A stretch of 64,000 nt of DNA from Castellaniella sp041677825. GTDB taxonomy: Bacteria > Pseudomonadota > Gammaproteobacteria > Burkholderiales > Burkholderiaceae_B. The notes under the pieces are model-generated. The model was not told where the DNA came from. It worked only from the letters and a program-made list of their open reading frames with translations, and did no database searches. The translations under genes were made by a program, and so were the position numbers. The stretch is from assembly GCF_041677825.1 (NCBI RefSeq), contig NZ_JBAYPG010000002.1, positions 1 to 64,000 on the forward strand. Reading direction: 5' to 3'. Positions 61,755 to 64,000 of this stretch are shown in pieces (the first letter of the stretch is position 1; the number at the start of each line of letters is the position of its first letter).

Positions 61755-62836
61755 GTCTTGCGGGCCACCACGCGGGGCCGGGTGCCGGAGTCATCGAGCG
61801 GCTGGCCGGCCACGATAATGGCCAGTTGCCGGGCTATGCCGTGGTACAGTGCGGCCGCCTCGCCATCGGGCGCCGCCACGACACTGGGCCGCCCCGAATC
61901 GGTCTGTTCACGGATATCGAGCTGCAGCGGCAGGGCGCCCAGCCAGGGCAGGTGATAGCGCGCTGCCAGTTGCCGGCCGCCATCCTGGCCAAAAATCGGC
62001 TCGACGTGACCACATTGCGAACACACGTGCATCGACATATTTTCCACGATACCCAGTACGGGGACATCCACCTTCTGAAACATGACCAGGCCCTTGCGGG
62101 CATCGGCCAGGGCGAGGTCCTGCGGCGTGGTGACGATGATGGCACCGGCCAACGGAACCTTCTGCGCCATGGTCAGGGCAATATCGCCTGTTCCTGGCGG
62201 CATGTCCACGATCAGGTAATCCAGATCGTTCCATTTTGTAAGCGACAGCAATTGCGTCAGGGCCTGGGTGACCATGGGCCCGCGCCAGATGGCCGGCCCG
62301 TCGTCTTCCATGAGAAAGCCAATGGAATTGGACTGCAGGCCATGACCCACCATGGGCTCCATGCTCTTGCCATCTACACTCTTGGGCTTGCCCGACAGGC
62401 CCAGCATGATGGGTACGCTGGGGCCGTAGATATCCGCATCGAGCAGGCCGGTGCGTGCCCCCTGTGCGTGCAGCGCCAGGGCGAGATTGACGGCCGTGGT
62501 GCTCTTGCCCACCCCACCCTTGCCGGAGGCCACGGCGATGATGTTGCGTACGGTTTCGAGCGGCCGCAGGCCCCTTTGAACGGCGTGCGTGGCCACCCGG
62601 GAGCGGAACGCCAGCGTACCCACAGTGATGCCGGCCCCCTCGAGGGCCTCGCGCAATGTCCGGGCCAAAGCGGCCTCGCCATTGTATACGGGATAGCCCA
62701 GGGTTACAGTGAGATCAAATGCATCACCCCGCGGCCGGATCTCCAGCGCCTCTTCGGTGACCGCAAGGGTCTTGTGGGTATCGGGGTTGGCCACCCGTGA
62801 CAACAGCTGGCGAATATCCTGTATCGTGGTGCTCAT
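61751..62836 (-). CDS. apbC: Iron-sulfur cluster carrier protein ApbC (Mrp family)
   Basis: 361 residues. An N-terminal DUF59/FeS-assembly domain is followed by the deviant P-loop ASGKGGVGKSTTAVNLAL (about 104-121), then DADIYGPSVP and VDMPPGTGD. The CxxC pair (VCSQCGHVEPIF) that holds a bridging FeS cluster is present. It transfers FeS clusters to client proteins with ATP. The upstream frame to 63256 is antisense to the small membrane protein gene and was rejected. It leads the unit with tamA, tamB and dcd. Confidence 0.93.
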   Translation of the reverse strand: MSTTIQDIRQLLSRVANPDTHKTLAVTEEALEIRPRGDAFDLTVTLGYPVYNGEAALARTLREALEGAGITVGTLAFRSRVATHAVQRGLRPLETVRNIIAVASGKGGVGKSTTAVNLALALHAQGARTGLLDADIYGPSVPIMLGLSGKPKSVDGKSMEPMVGHGLQSNSIGFLMEDDGPAIWRGPMVTQALTQLLSLTKWNDLDYLIVDMPPGTGDIALTMAQKVPLAGAIIVTTPQDLALADARKGLVMFQKVDVPVLGIVENMSMHVCSQCGHVEPIFGQDGGRQLAARYHLPWLGALPLQLDIREQTDSGRPSVVAAPDGEAAALYHGIARQLAIIVAGQPLDDSGTRPRVVARKT

Positions 62837-62953
62837 GGAGGCTCGCTTGAAAATTCCTGAAACCGAAAGCTTAACGGATTCCTCTGGCAATCCGGCGATT
62901 GCCCCCAATATTGACACAGCATCGTACACTCTTCCAGGCCGGAGACTTTCCGC

Positions 62954-63229
62954 ATGAACTTCATCCGACAAACCCTGCGCGCCATTCTGTTCGTGATCCT
63001 CGCCTTCTTTGGGCTGATCATGGCAGCGATCTTCATGATCTCCACCCTGCTGGCGGTCGGCGTGCTGTATATCGTGGCCCGTCTCCAGGGCCGCCCTTTC
63101 GGGGTCAAGGCGTACTGGGCCGAGCGCAGGCGTGCGCCCATGTCGTCGGGCAGCGCGCCCTGGGCAGCCCGCAAGCCGGCCGGCCAGAAGCCGGATGTGG
63201 TCGACATCGAGATGCGTGAAATCCCCTAA
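62954..63229 (+). CDS. Small two-helix membrane protein, unknown function
   Basis: 91 residues. One or two hydrophobic segments (AILFVILAFFGLIMAAIFMI, then STLLAVGVLYIVARL) precede a basic, proline-rich C-terminal half (RRRAPMSSGSAPWAARKPAG) and an acidic end (DVVDIEMREIP). No enzyme motif is visible. It lies directly before metG and divergent from apbC. Other Burkholderiales have small membrane proteins at this place (from memory). It might be an inner-membrane stress or transport helper, but I assign no function. Confidence 0.6.
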   Translation: MNFIRQTLRAILFVILAFFGLIMAAIFMISTLLAVGVLYIVARLQGRPFGVKAYWAERRRAPMSSGSAPWAARKPAGQKPDVVDIEMREIP

Positions 63230-63259
63230 AATGGTGCTTTTGCCCCGAGCAAGCACTCC

Positions 63260-64000
63260 ATGTCACGCACTTTTTTCGTCACCGCCGCCCTGCCCTATGC
63301 CAATGGCTCGTTCCATATCGGCCATATCATGGAGTACATCCAGGCCGACATCTGGGTGCGATCACAGCGCATGGCGGGCCATACCGTCCATTTCGTATGT
63401 GCCGATGATGCCCATGGGGCCCCCATCATGCTCAAGGCGCAAGCCGAGGGCATCACGCCCCAGGCCCTGGTGGCCCGGTACGCGGCCGAACGCCCCAGAT
63501 ATCTCGACGGCTTCCACATCCGCTTCGACCACTGGCACAGCACCGACTCCCCCGAAAACGTGGCCCTGTCGCAGGGCATCTACAAGGCGCTTCGTCAGGC
63601 GGACCTGATCGACAGCCGTGACATCGAGCAGTTCTACGACCCGGTTCAGGGCATGTTCCTGCCCGATCGCTATATCAAGGGCGAGTGCCCGCGCTGCCAC
63701 GCCAAGGATCAGTATGGCGATTCCTGCGAGGTCTGCGGTGCGGTGTACCAGCCGACCGAACTCATCGAACCGTATTCGACGCTCACCCATGCAAGGCCCG
63801 AATTGCGGCGCTCCGAGCATTTCTTCTTTCGCCTGTCCGATCCGCGCTGCGTGGCCTTTCTGCAGGGTTGGACCACCGGGCAGCGCAGCGACGGCAGCCC
63901 ACATCTGCAGCCCGAAGTTCTCGCCAAGACGCGCGAATGGCTGGGCACCGAAGGCGGTGACGGGCAGGCCAGTCTGGCCGACTGGGATATTTCCCGCGAC
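63260..64000 (+). CDS. metG: Methionyl-tRNA synthetase MetG, N-terminal part
   Basis: The frame from the ATG at 63260 is open to the window end (247 codons). The ATP motif is LPYANGSFHIGHIMEYIQ, with HIGH-type FHIGHI. ADDAHGAPIMLKAQ and a zinc-binding CPRCHAKDQYGDSCEVCG follow. It charges tRNA-Met and initiator tRNA with methionine. The C-terminal KMSKS half and any tRNA-binding tail lie beyond base 64000. The TTG-to-ATG distance after the small membrane gene is 30 bp. Confidence 0.95.
   Translation, partial: MSRTFFVTAALPYANGSFHIGHIMEYIQADIWVRSQRMAGHTVHFVCADDAHGAPIMLKAQAEGITPQALVARYAAERPRYLDGFHIRFDHWHSTDSPENVALSQGIYKALRQADLIDSRDIEQFYDPVQGMFLPDRYIKGECPRCHAKDQYGDSCEVCGAVYQPTELIEPYSTLTHARPELRRSEHFFFRLSDPRCVAFLQGWTTGQRSDGSPHLQPEVLAKTREWLGTEGGDGQASLADWDISRD

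Overview
The window is a high-GC chromosome segment. The protein sequences and the housekeeping order tsaE-amiC-mutL-miaA-purM-hda-pcnB-folK, together with apbC-tamA-tamB-dcd-decarboxylase next to metG, suggest a betaproteobacterium of the order Burkholderiales, probably Alcaligenaceae-like (Bordetella/Achromobacter/Pusillimonas relatives). This is inferred from gene content and remembered gene order; no search was run. I see no rRNA, tRNA, CRISPR array, transposase or integrase.

Region 1 (1-6.8 kb): the tail of an upstream gene, then a leftward set aminotransferase-hyuA-hyuB. A divergent MocR-type regulator (GntR head plus aminotransferase body) faces it across an 86-bp region carrying three copies of an operator-like motif.

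Region 2 (6.8-24.6 kb): a catabolic block that looks like a dedicated sigma-54 regulon. A leftward 11-gene operon encodes a CoA-transferase, an acyl-CoA ligase, an enoyl-CoA hydratase, an SDR, an acyl-CoA dehydrogenase, two PaaH-type 3-hydroxyacyl-CoA dehydrogenases, a quinone-oxidoreductase-like MDR, a metallo-beta-lactamase-fold hydrolase, a carboxymuconolactone-decarboxylase-like protein and a 3-hydroxyisobutyrate-dehydrogenase-like protein. Beside it lie a sigma-54 enhancer-binding activator, a divergent rpoN paralogue overlapping an alpha-methylacyl-CoA racemase gene, and a PcaF/PaaJ-type thiolase. I find a -24/-12 site with exact GG-N10-GC spacing in front of the operon, the rpoN paralogue and the thiolase. 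Tandem 20-bp-period repeats lie at an enhancer-like distance upstream of the rpoN promoter. The inferred chemistry is CoA activation and beta-oxidation of a branched, alicyclic or dicarboxylic acid.

Region 3 (24.8-35.6 kb): housekeeping genes tsaE, amiC, dedA, mutL, miaA, purM, hda, a HAD phosphatase, pcnB, and one open frame that fuses FolK (HPPK) to FolA (DHFR).

Region 4 (35.6-44.5 kb): a visibly AT-richer leftward catabolic island: dctP-hyuA-hyuB-dctQ-dctM-XRE/cupin regulator-FAD amine oxidase. It is a TRAP importer with a second HyuAB enzyme and an oxidase. Its left edge lies 2 bp from the folA stop, and its promoter region is full of palindromes.

Region 5 (44.6-52.2 kb): an EamA exporter, an omega-amino-acid transaminase, a 4-oxalocrotonate tautomerase, and gcvT-gcvH-gcvP behind a tandem glycine riboswitch. 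Upstream of the riboswitch is an array of four imperfect palindromes (32-bp period for the first three copies) that overlaps the candidate gcvT -35 element.

Region 6 (52.2-64 kb): a leftward block apbC-tamA-tamB-dcd-Orn/Lys/Arg decarboxylase-CoA-transferase, and rightward a small membrane protein followed by metG, which is cut by the window end.
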